Under the pieces are notes generated by a model. That model saw only the letters and a program-made list of their open reading frames with translations. It made no database searches and was not told the origin of the DNA. DNA of 64,000 bases from the NCBI RefSeq assembly GCF_017876435.1, contig NZ_JAGIOA010000001.1, positions 930,001 through 994,000 on the forward strand, given 5' to 3'. This DNA is from Microbacterium phyllosphaerae (GTDB taxonomy: Bacteria > Actinomycetota > Actinomycetes > Actinomycetales > Microbacteriaceae). The number at the start of each line of letters is the position of its first letter. The first letter of the stretch is position 1. A program made the translations under genes and the position numbers. Of this stretch, positions 1 to 13,302 are shown piece by piece.

Positions 1-977
1 TCGAGGACGACGGAGCGAGGTGATGCCCCCGCGATGACCTCGAGCAGCACGGCGACCATCTGCGCACTGATCTGATCCCACGGCTGGCGCATGGTCGTGA
101 TCGGCGGCTCGTGGGTGGCGGCGAGGCCCGAGTCGTCGAAGCCGGCGATCGCGATGTCCTCGGGCACGCGGCGTCCTGCTCGGCGGGCGGCGGCGATGGC
201 TCCTGCGGCCATCCGGTCGGAGGCGGCGAACACGGCGTCGACGTCGTGCTCGAGCATCCGGGTCATGGCGGCCTGCCCTGAGTCGTACGAGTAGTCGCCG
301 ACCTCGACCAGAGATTCGTCGAACAGCTCGCCGAGCTCTTCGCGGAATCCGACCAGGCGGTAGCGCCCGCCGGGGGTGTCGTCGGGGCCGGTGATCATGC
401 CGATGCGACGGTGTCCCTGCGCCACGAGGTGCGCGGCCATCGTGCGCGCGGAGGCGACTTCGTCGACCGAGATCGTCGAGAGCTCTCGTTCGTGTCCGAG
501 GGGCAGGCCGCAGCACACGGTGGGGATTCCGACCTCGATCAGCTGGTCGAGCAGGGGATCCGACTCGTGCGACGAGATCAGCATGACGCCGTCGACGTGC
601 CCGGCGCTGAGGAACTGTGCGACGCTCTCGCGCTCGGCGGGCGTTCCGGCCACGAGCAACACCAGCGTCATCGCGCGCTGGGCGAGAGCTTCGGCGGCGC
701 CGCGCAGCAGCAGCGCGAAGGTCGGGTCGTCGAACAGCAGCTGCTGCGGCTCGGTGAGCAGGAAGGCGAGCGAACCGGCGCGACCGGTGGCGAGGCTGCG
801 GGCGTGATGGTTCGCGGTGTACCCGGTGGCGAGGATCGCCTCTTCGACGGCCTGTCTGGCGTCGGGCGACACCCAGTGCCCGCCGTTGATCACGCGCGAG
901 ACCGTGCTGCGGGACACCCCCGCCTGCGCCGCGATCTGGCGGATCGTCGGCTTGCGCTTCGCGCTGACATCACTCAT
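1..977 (-). CDS. LacI-family transcriptional repressor, probably of the galactan operon (C-terminus cut by window edge)
   Basis: About 325 codons are visible, so only a short C-terminal tail lies outside the window. The N-terminus reads MSDVSAKRKPTIRQIAAQAG and continues into a classic LacI helix-turn-helix (residues about 9-30, with GVSRSTVSRVI). A periplasmic-binding-protein-like effector domain follows (FAASDRMAAGAIAAARRAG is a typical LacI signature). It is divergent from the GH42/ABC/GH53 operon, and three matching palindromes lie between them, so it very probably represses that operon and itself. The start is supported by a TAGAGT box 7 nt upstream, which suggests a leaderless mRNA. The inducer, probably galactose or a galacto-oligosaccharide, is inferred from the neighbours. 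Confidence 0.93.
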   Translation of the reverse strand, partial: MSDVSAKRKPTIRQIAAQAGVSRSTVSRVINGGHWVSPDARQAVEEAILATGYTANHHARSLATGRAGSLAFLLTEPQQLLFDDPTFALLLRGAAEALAQRAMTLVLLVAGTPAERESVAQFLSAGHVDGVMLISSHESDPLLDQLIEVGIPTVCCGLPLGHERELSTISVDEVASARTMAAHLVAQGHRRIGMITGPDDTPGGRYRLVGFREELGELFDESLVEVGDYSYDSGQAAMTRMLEHDVDAVFAASDRMAAGAIAAARRAGRRVPEDIAIAGFDDSGLAATHEPPITTMRQPWDQISAQMVAVLLEVIAGASPRSVVL

Positions 978-984
978 CGCTGTG

Positions 985-990
985 ACTCTA
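985..990 (-). promoter_or_regulatory. -10 box of the LacI gene (leaderless)
   Basis: TAGAGT on the minus strand ends 7 nt before the ATG. No Shine-Dalgarno sequence is present, which fits leaderless transcription. Confidence 0.5.
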
Positions 991-1019
991 CCCACAGCAT
1001 CCCGTCCAGCGGTAGTCGA

Positions 1020-1039
1020 AACTGGGACCGGTCTCAGTT
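1020..1039. promoter_or_regulatory. LacI-type operator O1
   Basis: AACTGGGACCGGTCTCAGTT is a near-perfect 20-bp palindrome centred on ACCGGT, the symmetry expected for a LacI-family dimer. It is the copy nearest the regulator gene. Confidence 0.7.
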
Positions 1040-1078
1040 CGGTAACGGCGGTTGTGATCACGAGTGCACCTGGGGTAG

Positions 1079-1098
1079 AACTGAGACCGGTCCCAGTC
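1079..1098. promoter_or_regulatory. LacI-type operator O2
   Basis: AACTGAGACCGGTCCCAGTC is the same palindrome read in the other orientation, with its centre 59 bp from O1. Confidence 0.7.
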
Positions 1099-1113
1099 AT
1101 GTCTCATGAGTCA

Positions 1114-1133
1114 GGCTGAGACCGGTCCCAGTC
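1114..1133. promoter_or_regulatory. LacI-type operator O3
   Basis: GGCTGAGACCGGTCCCAGTC is the third copy, with its centre 35 bp from O2. It lies about 60 bp upstream of the GH42 start codon. Confidence 0.7.
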
Positions 1134-1191
1134 GAATGAGCGACAGCATGTCGGGACCGCACCACGACCGCACCGACCCGATGGAGTGCCG

Positions 1192-3201
1192 ATGACCTCC
1201 CCCCACGCCTGGCCCGACCTGCGCGGAATCGCCTATGGCGGCGACTACAACCCCGAGCAGTGGTCGCCCGAGACGTGGCGTGAAGACGTCATCCTGATGC
1301 GCGAGGCCGGCGTCAACCTGGTCAGCGTGGGCATCTTCTCGTGGGCGCTCATCGAGGTCGCCGAGGGCGAGTTCGACTTCACCTGGCTCGACGAGCTGCT
1401 CGATCTGCTGCACGAGAACGGCATCGCGGTCGACCTCGGCACCCCGACGGCATCGCCGCCGGCCTGGTTCTTCGCGAAGAACCCCGACGCTCACGTCATC
1501 GACCGCGAGGGGCGCACGATGGGCTTCGGCTCCCGCGGCATGGCCTCGCACTCGTCGCCCGCCTACCGCGAGGCGATCGTGCGGATCGCGGATGCTCTCG
1601 CGGCGCGCTACGCGCAGCATCCGTCCGTCGTGCTGTGGCACGTGCACAACGAGTACGGTGTTCCCGTCGGCGAGGACTACTCGCCGAACGCGGTCGCCGC
1701 CTTCCGGCTCTGGCTCCAGGAGAAATACGGTTCGCTCGACGCGCTGAACAGCGCGTGGGGCACCGCCTTCTGGGGTCAGCACTACTCGGCCTGGGAGCAC
1801 GTGGGTGCCCCGGCCATCGCCCCGAGCGTCGTGAACCCCGCGCAGCGCCTCGACTTCGCGCGCTTCACGGATCACCAGCTGCGCGCGTGCTTCATCGCCG
1901 AGCGCGACGCGATCCGCGTCCACGCCGACCAGCCGGTCACGACCAACTTCATGGCCAACCAGAGCTGGACGACCGACCTGTGGGCATGGGGCCGCGAGGT
2001 CGACATCGTCTCGGACGACCACTACCTGTGGGCGGCCGATGAGGACGCGCACATCGGTCTGGCGATCGCCGCCGACCTCAGCCGCTCGGTCGGCGGCGGC
2101 AAGCCGTGGATCCTCATGGAGCACTCCACCTCGGCCGTCAACTGGCAGCCGCGCAACATCGCCAAGCGCCGCGGCGAGATGACGCGCAACTCGCTGACCC
2201 ACCTCGGCCGCGGTGCCGACGGCATCCTGTTCTTCCAGTGGCGGGCCGGTCGTTCGGGCGCCGAGAAGTTCCACTCCGCGATGCTGCCGCACGCCGGAGC
2301 CGAGTCCCGTGTGTTCCGCGAGGTCGTCGACCTCGGCGCGGCGCTGGGCCGCCTCGACGAGGTGCAAGGCACCACCGTGAAGGCCGACGTCGCGATCCTC
2401 TGGGACTTCGAGTCGTTCTGGGCGCAGGATCTCGAATGGCGGCCCTCCGAAGACGTCACGCACGCGGCCCAGGTGCGCCGCTTCTACGAGCAGCTCTGGC
2501 GCGACGGCATCACGGTCGACTTCGCGCTCCCCGGACAGGACCTCTCTGGCTACCGCCTCGTCGTCGCCCCGGCGCAGTACCTGCTGAGCACCGCGGACGC
2601 CGCGAACCTCACCTCGTATGTCAGCGACGGCGGCACGCTGCTGGTGTCGTTCTTCTCCGCGATCGTCGACGAGAACGACGCCGTGCACGCCGGGGGCTTC
2701 GTCGCCCCGTTGCGCGATGCGCTCGGTCTCACGGTCGAGGAGTTCCTGCCGCTGCGCGAGGGCGAGAGCCACGGGCTCGACTGGGTCGACCACGAGGGCG
2801 TCGTCGCCGACGTCTGGCAGGAGGACATCGCGCTCGAAGGAGCCGAGGTCGTCGCCAACTTCGCCGGCGGTCCCGGCGAGGGCGAACCGGCGATCACCCG
2901 GAACGTGCACGGCTCGGGCACCGGCTGGTATGTCGGCACCCGGCTGGATGCCGCGGGCATGCGCGCGCTCCTCCACGAGGTCTACGCGGATGCCGACATC
3001 GCACCGTCCGGCATCGCGGAAGGCCTCGAGGTCATCACGCGCCACGGCGCCGACGCGGTCTACCGCATCGCCGTGAACCACCGCGACGACGACGTCGAGC
3101 TCGAGGCCTCAGGTGTCGATCTGCTCACCGGCGCCGAGATCTCGGGCGCCCTGACGATCGCGGCGGGCGGCGTCGCCGTCATCCGCACCACCACCCCCTG
3201 A
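1192..3201 (+). CDS. ganA: GH42 beta-galactosidase
   Basis: A 669-aa cytoplasmic protein with no signal peptide, the usual GH42 length. It hydrolyses terminal beta-galactosides, here probably galacto-oligosaccharides imported by the adjacent transporter. The TIM-barrel catalytic domain starts at about residue 8. The acid/base is in WHVHNEYG (E154) and the nucleophile is in WILMEHSTS (E310); trimerisation and beta domains follow. A GGAG sequence 5 nt upstream favours the ATG used here over the in-frame GTG at 1186. It is the first gene of the operon, directly behind the three operators. The gan name follows the B. subtilis ganSPQAB gene set. Confidence 0.93.
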   Translation: MTSPHAWPDLRGIAYGGDYNPEQWSPETWREDVILMREAGVNLVSVGIFSWALIEVAEGEFDFTWLDELLDLLHENGIAVDLGTPTASPPAWFFAKNPDAHVIDREGRTMGFGSRGMASHSSPAYREAIVRIADALAARYAQHPSVVLWHVHNEYGVPVGEDYSPNAVAAFRLWLQEKYGSLDALNSAWGTAFWGQHYSAWEHVGAPAIAPSVVNPAQRLDFARFTDHQLRACFIAERDAIRVHADQPVTTNFMANQSWTTDLWAWGREVDIVSDDHYLWAADEDAHIGLAIAADLSRSVGGGKPWILMEHSTSAVNWQPRNIAKRRGEMTRNSLTHLGRGADGILFFQWRAGRSGAEKFHSAMLPHAGAESRVFREVVDLGAALGRLDEVQGTTVKADVAILWDFESFWAQDLEWRPSEDVTHAAQVRRFYEQLWRDGITVDFALPGQDLSGYRLVVAPAQYLLSTADAANLTSYVSDGGTLLVSFFSAIVDENDAVHAGGFVAPLRDALGLTVEEFLPLREGESHGLDWVDHEGVVADVWQEDIALEGAEVVANFAGGPGEGEPAITRNVHGSGTGWYVGTRLDAAGMRALLHEVYADADIAPSGIAEGLEVITRHGADAVYRIAVNHRDDDVELEASGVDLLTGAEISGALTIAAGGVAVIRTTTP

Positions 3202-3316
3202 CCGCACCACTCAGCACCACCCGCACCACTCAGCATTACCCGAACACCAGCACCACCCACTCACCCGGTCGCGATGACGCGAAGCGCATCGTCGGCCACA
3301 ACAGATAGGAAAACGC

Positions 3317-4543
3317 ATGCGCAAGCACATCGGAGTCGGCGCACTCGCTCTGTCGGCCGTCGTCCTCCTGGCAGGCTGCTCGGCCGGCGCACCGGAGGGC
3401 GGCGACGACGCCGTCTCGGGCGACGGCGCTGAGCTCGTCATCTGGACGGACGCGGAGCGCGAAGCCGCGATCACGGCCGCCGCCGAGGCCTTCGAGGAGG
3501 AGACCGGAGCGAAGGTCACCCTCGTGCAGAAGAACTTCGAGGACCTCCGCAACGATTTCATCGCTCAGGTCCCGACAGGAGAGGGCCCCGACATCACCGT
3601 CGGCGCCCACGACTGGCTCGGCGCGCTCGTCGCTGCCGGTGTCGTCGACACGATCGACCTCGGTGACAAGTCGTCGGAGTTCGAGCAGGTCGCCCTCGAC
3701 GCCATGACCTACGACGGCCAGCTCTACGCGCTGCCGTACTCGCTCGAGACGATCGCGCTCGTGCAGAACGTCGACCTCGTCGGCGCCGAGGCTCCGGCGA
3801 CCTGGGACGACATGATCGCCAAGGGCATCGCGGCAGGCACCGAGCGTCCGTTCGTCATCAACACCGGTGGCGAGACCGGCGACGGCTACACGATGTACGG
3901 ACTGCAGACCTCGTTCGGCGCCCCGGTCTTCGTGCAGGACGACACCGGCTCGTACACGAGCGAGGTCGGCATGGGCGGTGCCCCCGGTGAGGCCTTCGCG
4001 AGCTGGCTCGGCGCCAACGGCTCCCAGGGCACCGGCTACATCTCGACCACCGTCGACTACGACATCAACAACGAGCTCTTCGCGTCGGGCAAGGCTCCGT
4101 ACACGATCCAGGGACCGTGGGCGATCAGCGCGTTCGAGGGCATCGACGTCGCCGTGAACCCGATCCCGTCGGCCGGCGGCGAGACCGCCGCGCCGTTCGT
4201 CGGTGTGCAGGGCTTCTACCTCTCGAGCAAGAGCAAGAACGCGCTTCTGGCCCAGGAGTTCCTCGTGAACTACCTCGGCACCGAAGACGCGCAGCGTGCG
4301 CTGTACGAGGCCGACCCCCGCATCCCCGCGTGGAGCACCCTCGCCGACGAGGTCTCGTCCGACCCGATCACGGCCGGCTTCGTGGCCTCCGCGCAGAGCG
4401 GCGTCCCGATGCCGTCGATCCCTGAGATGGGCTCGGTGTGGGATCTCTGGAACGCCGCGCAGGCGCAGATCATCAACGGCGCCGACCCGGTGTCGACGTG
4501 GAACGCCATGGTCACCGACCTCGAGACGACTCTCGCCGGTTGA
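3317..4543 (+). CDS. ganS: Galacto-oligosaccharide-binding lipoprotein of an ABC importer
   Basis: 408 aa. It has a lipoprotein signal peptide ending LLAGC (lipidated Cys21) followed by a MalE-like family 1 solute-binding fold (ELVIWTDAEREAAITAAAEA at the start of the mature domain). It should capture beta-1,4-galacto-oligosaccharides outside the membrane and pass them to the two permeases downstream. An AGGAAA sequence upstream of the ATG serves as ribosome-binding site. The operon carries no ATPase gene, so the permeases must use a shared MsiK/MalK-type ATPase encoded elsewhere, as is usual in actinobacteria. The substrate is inferred from the flanking GH42 and GH53 enzymes. Confidence 0.88.
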   Translation: MRKHIGVGALALSAVVLLAGCSAGAPEGGDDAVSGDGAELVIWTDAEREAAITAAAEAFEEETGAKVTLVQKNFEDLRNDFIAQVPTGEGPDITVGAHDWLGALVAAGVVDTIDLGDKSSEFEQVALDAMTYDGQLYALPYSLETIALVQNVDLVGAEAPATWDDMIAKGIAAGTERPFVINTGGETGDGYTMYGLQTSFGAPVFVQDDTGSYTSEVGMGGAPGEAFASWLGANGSQGTGYISTTVDYDINNELFASGKAPYTIQGPWAISAFEGIDVAVNPIPSAGGETAAPFVGVQGFYLSSKSKNALLAQEFLVNYLGTEDAQRALYEADPRIPAWSTLADEVSSDPITAGFVASAQSGVPMPSIPEMGSVWDLWNAAQAQIINGADPVSTWNAMVTDLETTLAG

Positions 4544-4550
4544 TCCTGCC

Positions 4551-4581
4551 GGATGGGGAGGGCCCGAATCCCTCCCCATCC
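4551..4581 (+). terminator. Perfect 12-bp hairpin between binding-protein and permease genes
   Basis: The arms GGATGGGGAGGG and CCCTCCCCATCC enclose a 7-nt loop, and no U-tract follows. It sits just after the binding-protein stop codon, so it probably acts as a partial terminator or as an RNA-stabilising 3' end that lets the binding protein be made in excess over the permeases. Confidence 0.7.
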
Positions 4582-4606
4582 TGCGATCCGCAGACAGGAC
4601 GCACAC

Positions 4607-6228
4607 ATGACGATCCAGGCACCGCCCACGCAGGCTCCCACCCCCGTGGTGAAGCCCTCGCGCGAATCCCACGCCCGCCGTTTCCGCGGCCTCGGCTGGG
4701 GCTTCCTCCTCAAGCTCGCCCTCATGGCGCTCGTCAACGCCTTCGGCATCATGACGGCGATCTCGGCCTGGAGCGCCGAGTCGTGGATCGTCCTCGGCGT
4801 GGTCGTGCTGCTCGTCATCATCGCCGACTGGGTGTACTTCACTCGCAAGGCTCTGCCGCTGAAGTACCTGCTCCCCGGGCTGATCTTCCTGCTCGTCTTC
4901 CAGGTCTTCATCTTCGGGTACACGGCCTACATCGCCTTCACGAACTACGGCACGGGCCACGTCGGCACGCAGGAGCAGGCGGTCGAGGCCGCGCTGATCC
5001 AGGGTGAGCGCCGCGTCGACGGGTCGGCCGACTATCCGCTGTCGATCGTCGAGCGTGGCGGCGAGCTCGGCTTCGCGATCGTCGACGACGACGGCGACGT
5101 GCAGGTCGGGTCGGCCACGGTGCCGCTCTCCGATGTCTCCGGAGCCGAGGTCGGCACCACCGGCGCCCCGAGCGAGGTTCCGGGCTGGACCGTCATCCCG
5201 CGGGCGACCGTGCTGACGGATCCGACGCTCGGTGCGGCCATCAAGGACCTCCGGGTCCCGGTCTCGGACGACCCGAACGACGGCTCGATCCGCACTCGCG
5301 AAGGATCCACCGGCTCGGTCTACGAGCCGACGCTGGTGTGGGATGCCGAGGCGCAGACCATCACCGACACGCAGTCGGGCACGGTCTACACCGCCACCGA
5401 TCTCGGAGCGTTCGTCGCCGAAGACGGCACGGCGCTGCCGACCGGGTGGTCGGTGAACGTCGGCTTCGCGAACTTCCTGAAGCTCTTGACGGATGCGAAC
5501 CTCGCCGGCACCCTGCTGAGCGTCACGGTCTGGACCTTCGCGTTCGCGATCCTCTCGGTCGTGCTGAGCTTCGCCGTCGGGCTCGGACTCGCGATCGTCT
5601 ACAACGACCCGCGCGTCAAGGGGCGACGGTTCCTGCGGGCGCTGTTCATCCTTCCCTACGCGTTCCCCGCCTTCATGGCCGCGCTGCTGTTCCGCGGCAT
5701 GTTCAACGCCGAGTTCGGCGTGATCAACGACCTGCTCTTCTTCGGAGCCCACATCAACTGGCTCGGGGACCCGTGGCTCACCCGCGCTGCGGTGATCTTC
5801 GTGAACGTCTGGCTGAGCTATCCGTACTGGTTCCTCGTCTGCACCGGTGCCCTGCAGTCGCTGCCGGGCGAGACGATGGAAGCCGCCGAGATCGACGGCG
5901 CGAACAAGATCCAGCGCTTCCGCGCGATCGTGCTCCCGCTGCTGCTCGTCTCGACCGCCCCACTGCTGATCGCCTCGTTCGCCGTCGCGTTCAACAACTT
6001 CACCGTGATCTACACGTTCAACAACGGCGGGCCGGCCATCGCCGGCGCTCCGTACGCACTGGGCTCGACCGACATCCTGGTCTCGGCCATCTACGACGTC
6101 TCGGGCGTCTCGGGTGGTGCGGCCGACTACGGCCTCGCGAGCGCGCTGTCGATCATCGCCTTCATCGTGGTCGGTCTCATCTCAGCGCTGAGCTTCCGAC
6201 AGACCCGCAAGCTCGAGGAGTACCAGTG

Positions 6229-6229
<1 letters not shown>
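4607..6229 (+). CDS. ganP: MalF-type sugar ABC permease
   Basis: 540-aa inner-membrane permease. Hydrophobic segments occupy the first ~130 residues, followed by an unusually long extracytoplasmic insertion (roughly residues 115-285) like the MalF P2 loop. The permease core follows, with the EAA loop EAAEIDGANKIQRFRAIVLP that docks the ATPase. The chosen ATG has AGGAC upstream; an in-frame ATG at 4553 lies inside the hairpin and is less likely. Its stop overlaps the start of the next permease (TGATG), so the pair is translationally coupled. Confidence 0.9.
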
Positions 6230-9940
<3,711 letters not shown>

Positions 9941-9975
9941 CGGCGCCTGGCGCTGGCATCCGCCTGACCTGCGGA

Positions 9976-10048
9976 GAACAGGACGACCGCCCCGAATCAG
10001 GAGAATCTGCGTGATTCTGTCCTGATCCGGGGCGGTCGTCCTGTTCTC
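9976..10048. repeat. 73-bp intergenic inverted-repeat element, copy A
   Basis: The outer arms CAGGACGACCGCCCCG and CGGGGCGGTCGTCCTG pair perfectly, and inner arms ATCAGGA/TCCTGAT nest inside. It aligns without gaps to a second 73-bp element near 12.5 kb. It lies between convergent genes and can act as a bidirectional terminator. Confidence 0.85.
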
Positions 10049-10093
10049 GGACGGTGCTGAGCGGTGCGCTTGTCGCTCAACGACCGGGGCCGA

Positions 10094-11014
<921 letters not shown>

Positions 11015-11019
11015 TCAAG

Positions 11020-11025
11020 TACACT
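11020..11025 (+). promoter_or_regulatory. -10 box of the TetR gene (leaderless)
   Basis: TACACT is followed by exactly 6 nt and then the ATG, with no ribosome-binding site. Confidence 0.55.
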
Positions 11026-11031
11026 GGGATC

Positions 11032-11595
11032 ATGACCGATGGAACAGTGCGTGAACAGATCCTTGCGGCGGCCGATGAGCTGTATTACCGCAAGGGCTAC
11101 GCGGCTGTCGGCATGGATGAGCTGCGGGCAGCGGCCGGAGTCTCGCTGCGCAAGCTCTACGCCCTCTTCCCCTCGAAGACCGACATCGTCACCGCTGTCC
11201 TCGCGCGCAAGCATGCCGAGTGGGAGGCCGGGTTGACCGGCGCGGTGGCGGATGCCGGTGCAGACCCGCGCGACCGCCTGCTCGCCGTGTACGGATACCT
11301 CGAGGACTGGTTCTGCACCGACGACTTCCGCGGGTGCGCGTTCATCAACGCATTCGGGGAGCTCGGCGGGACGAACCCCGAAGTCGCGGCCATCGTCCGT
11401 GACCACAAGGCGTCGTTCCAGCAGTACATGTCGGGCCTCGTGGTGGATGCCGGGGCGCCGGCATCCCTTGCCGCGCAGCTGTCGATCCTCGCCGAGGGCG
11501 CCCAGAGTACCGCAGCAATCGCCGCCGATCCGCAGGTCGCCGTGCAGGCGCGCAACGCCGCCGAGGTGCTGATCGACGCGGCCGTTGCTGCCTGA
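11032..11595 (+). CDS. TetR/AcrR-family regulator of the adjacent hydrolase
   Basis: 187 aa. The N-terminal helix-turn-helix spans roughly residues 5-50 (REQILAAADELYYRKGYAAV, then VSLRKLYALFPSKTDIVTAV). A C-terminal ligand-binding helical domain contains WFCTDDFRGCAFINAFGEL, with two cysteines that might matter for sensing. The start follows a TACACT box by 6 nt; an upstream in-frame ATG at 10981 lies between the operators and is unlikely. The two palindromes in the divergent region indicate autoregulation and control of the hydrolase. Confidence 0.92.
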   Translation: MTDGTVREQILAAADELYYRKGYAAVGMDELRAAAGVSLRKLYALFPSKTDIVTAVLARKHAEWEAGLTGAVADAGADPRDRLLAVYGYLEDWFCTDDFRGCAFINAFGELGGTNPEVAAIVRDHKASFQQYMSGLVVDAGAPASLAAQLSILAEGAQSTAAIAADPQVAVQARNAAEVLIDAAVAA

Positions 11596-11686
11596 TTGTC
11601 GGAGATTTAGCTAGCCTGGCTAGCGTTTTCGAATGCCGGTGTCAAGGCTCCTGCGCACCCGCCCGCTCGCGCGTAACGTGCGGAGC

Positions 11687-12481
11687 ATGGAATCCCGGAC
11701 GCAGGACATCGCCCGCCAGTCAGTGATCATCGCCTCGGCCACGTTCATGCTGATAGCCGCGGCTGTCGGCTCCGGCGCGTTCGGCGGCACCTCGGTCAGC
11801 GAGCTGCAAGACGGGGCGCTGTCGGCGCAGGGGTCGTACCTCGCTCCGGCCGGCCCCGCGTTCTCGATCTGGTCGCTGATCTACATCGGCCTGATCGCCT
11901 ACACGGTGTGGCAGGCGCTGCCGGCGCAGCGGGCCGATGAGCGCCAGCGCGCGGTCGGGGGATGGATCGCCGCGTCGATGATCCTCAACGGACTGTGGCT
12001 CGTCATGGCGCAGTTCCTGACTCTTCCCCTGACGGTCCTGATGATCGCGCTGTTGCTCGCGACCCTCGCCCGGGTCATCGTGATCCTCGGGCGCAGCCGT
12101 GCCCGTACCTGGCCCGAGCGCATCGTCGTCGATGGGGCGAACGGACTGCACTTCGGATGGGTGACGATCGCGACCGTGGCCAATGTCACCGCCTGGCTCA
12201 CGCAGATCGCACCCGAGAGCTGGGCCGACCAGGCTGAGATCTGGGCGGTCGCCGTGCTCGCCGTCGTGCTCGTGATCGGTGTCGCCAGTGCCCTCGTCAC
12301 CAAGCGCATCGCGCCCGCCCTCGCGACGGCGTGGGGTCTCGGCTGGCTCGCGGTCGGCCGCTTCACCGGAGAGCCCGAGAGCACCGTCACCGGCATCGCC
12401 GGGATCATCGTCGCCATCGCGCTCGTCGCGGCCGGCGCGTTCGGCGTGCTGCGCCGGTCGCGTTCAGGGGTCGCGGCGTAA
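11687..12481 (+). CDS. TspO/MBR-related tryptophan-rich membrane protein
   Basis: 264 aa with seven to eight hydrophobic segments. The motif PAGPAFSIWSLIYIGLIAYT is typical of the actinobacterial TspO-like tryptophan-rich sensory protein group. These are integral membrane proteins, some of which bind porphyrins; the role here is unknown. TAACGT 7 nt upstream supports the chosen ATG. It ends convergently with kdpE, separated by an inverted-repeat element. Confidence 0.75.
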   Translation: MESRTQDIARQSVIIASATFMLIAAAVGSGAFGGTSVSELQDGALSAQGSYLAPAGPAFSIWSLIYIGLIAYTVWQALPAQRADERQRAVGGWIAASMILNGLWLVMAQFLTLPLTVLMIALLLATLARVIVILGRSRARTWPERIVVDGANGLHFGWVTIATVANVTAWLTQIAPESWADQAEIWAVAVLAVVLVIGVASALVTKRIAPALATAWGLGWLAVGRFTGEPESTVTGIAGIIVAIALVAAGAFGVLRRSRSGVAA

Positions 12482-12500
12482 GTGGCTCACCCCACGCCCG

Positions 12501-12573
12501 GATCAGGACGACCGGTCGAGATCAGGAACATCCGGCGCAGATCGTCCTGATCTCAGACGGTCCTCCTGATCTC
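12501..12573. repeat. 73-bp intergenic inverted-repeat element, copy B
   Basis: It has the same length and order of sub-motifs as the element near 10.0 kb: CAGGACGACCG, then ATCAGGA, TCCTGATC and CGGTCCTCCTG. The central sequence differs while the motifs are kept. It lies between the convergent TspO-like gene and kdpE. Confidence 0.8.
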
Positions 12574-12630
12574 AGGCGAAGTGCGAGGGCGAAGGGCCGG
12601 GCTCAGTCCGCAGGAGTCAGGGCTCCGGGC

Positions 12631-13302
12631 TCAGAGGACGAGCCGGTAGCCCATTCCCGACTCGGTGAGCAGGTGCACCGGCGCGCTGGGCTCGGCCTCG
12701 AGCTTCTTGCGCAGCTGCGACATGTAGAGGCGCAGGTAGCCCGAGTCCGACACCTGTTCGCTGCCCCAGATCTCCTTCAGCAGATCCTGTCGGGTGACCA
12801 GGGCTCCGGGATGCCGGGCGAGGTGCTCGAGCATGCGCCACTCCGTCGGGGTGAGATGCACCCGCGATCCCGCACGGGTGACGGTCTTCGTCGCGAGGTC
12901 GACCACGACGTCGCCGAACCCGACGGTCGATTCGCCGCCGGCCGGCACCGAGCGACGAGACAGGGCACGCAGCCGCGCGAGCAGCTCGTCGACCTGGAAC
13001 GGCTTGGTGACGAAGTCGTCGGCTCCGGCATCCAGCGCCTCGACCTTGTCGGCGGATCCGGTGCGACCCGACACCACGATGATCGGCACGTTCGTCCAGC
13101 CGCGCAGCGCCTGGATCACCTCGATGCCGTCGAGCCGCGGCATCCCGAGGTCGAGCATGATGATGTCGGGATGGGCCTGCGCGGCGGCGGCGACGGCGGC
13201 GGCACCGTCGGGGGCGACGACCACCTCGTACCCGTGGGCGGCGAGAGTGATGCGCAGTGCGCGCACCATCTGCGGGTCGTCGTCGGCGATGAGGAGCTTC
13301 AC
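12631..13302 (-). CDS. kdpE: KdpE response regulator
   Basis: 223 aa, OmpR/PhoB class. The receiver domain (about 1-120) has the acidic pocket ADDD and the phospho-acceptor Asp51 in MLDLGMP. A winged-helix DNA-binding domain (about 130-223) contains HLTPTEWRMLEHLARHPG. It activates the kdp operon after phosphorylation by KdpD under potassium limitation or salt stress. It is the last gene of the operon and overlaps kdpD by 4 nt. Confidence 0.96.
   Translation of the reverse strand: MKLLIADDDPQMVRALRITLAAHGYEVVVAPDGAAAVAAAAQAHPDIIMLDLGMPRLDGIEVIQALRGWTNVPIIVVSGRTGSADKVEALDAGADDFVTKPFQVDELLARLRALSRRSVPAGGESTVGFGDVVVDLATKTVTRAGSRVHLTPTEWRMLEHLARHPGALVTRQDLLKEIWGSEQVSDSGYLRLYMSQLRKKLEAEPSAPVHLLTESGMGYRLVL

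Noticed and set aside
3236..5752. An 838-codon open frame antisense to the galactan binding-protein and permease genes
   Set aside because: Arg/Asp/Glu/Gly-rich low-complexity translation typical of antisense frames in 70% GC DNA. The plus-strand genes have signal peptides and family motifs.
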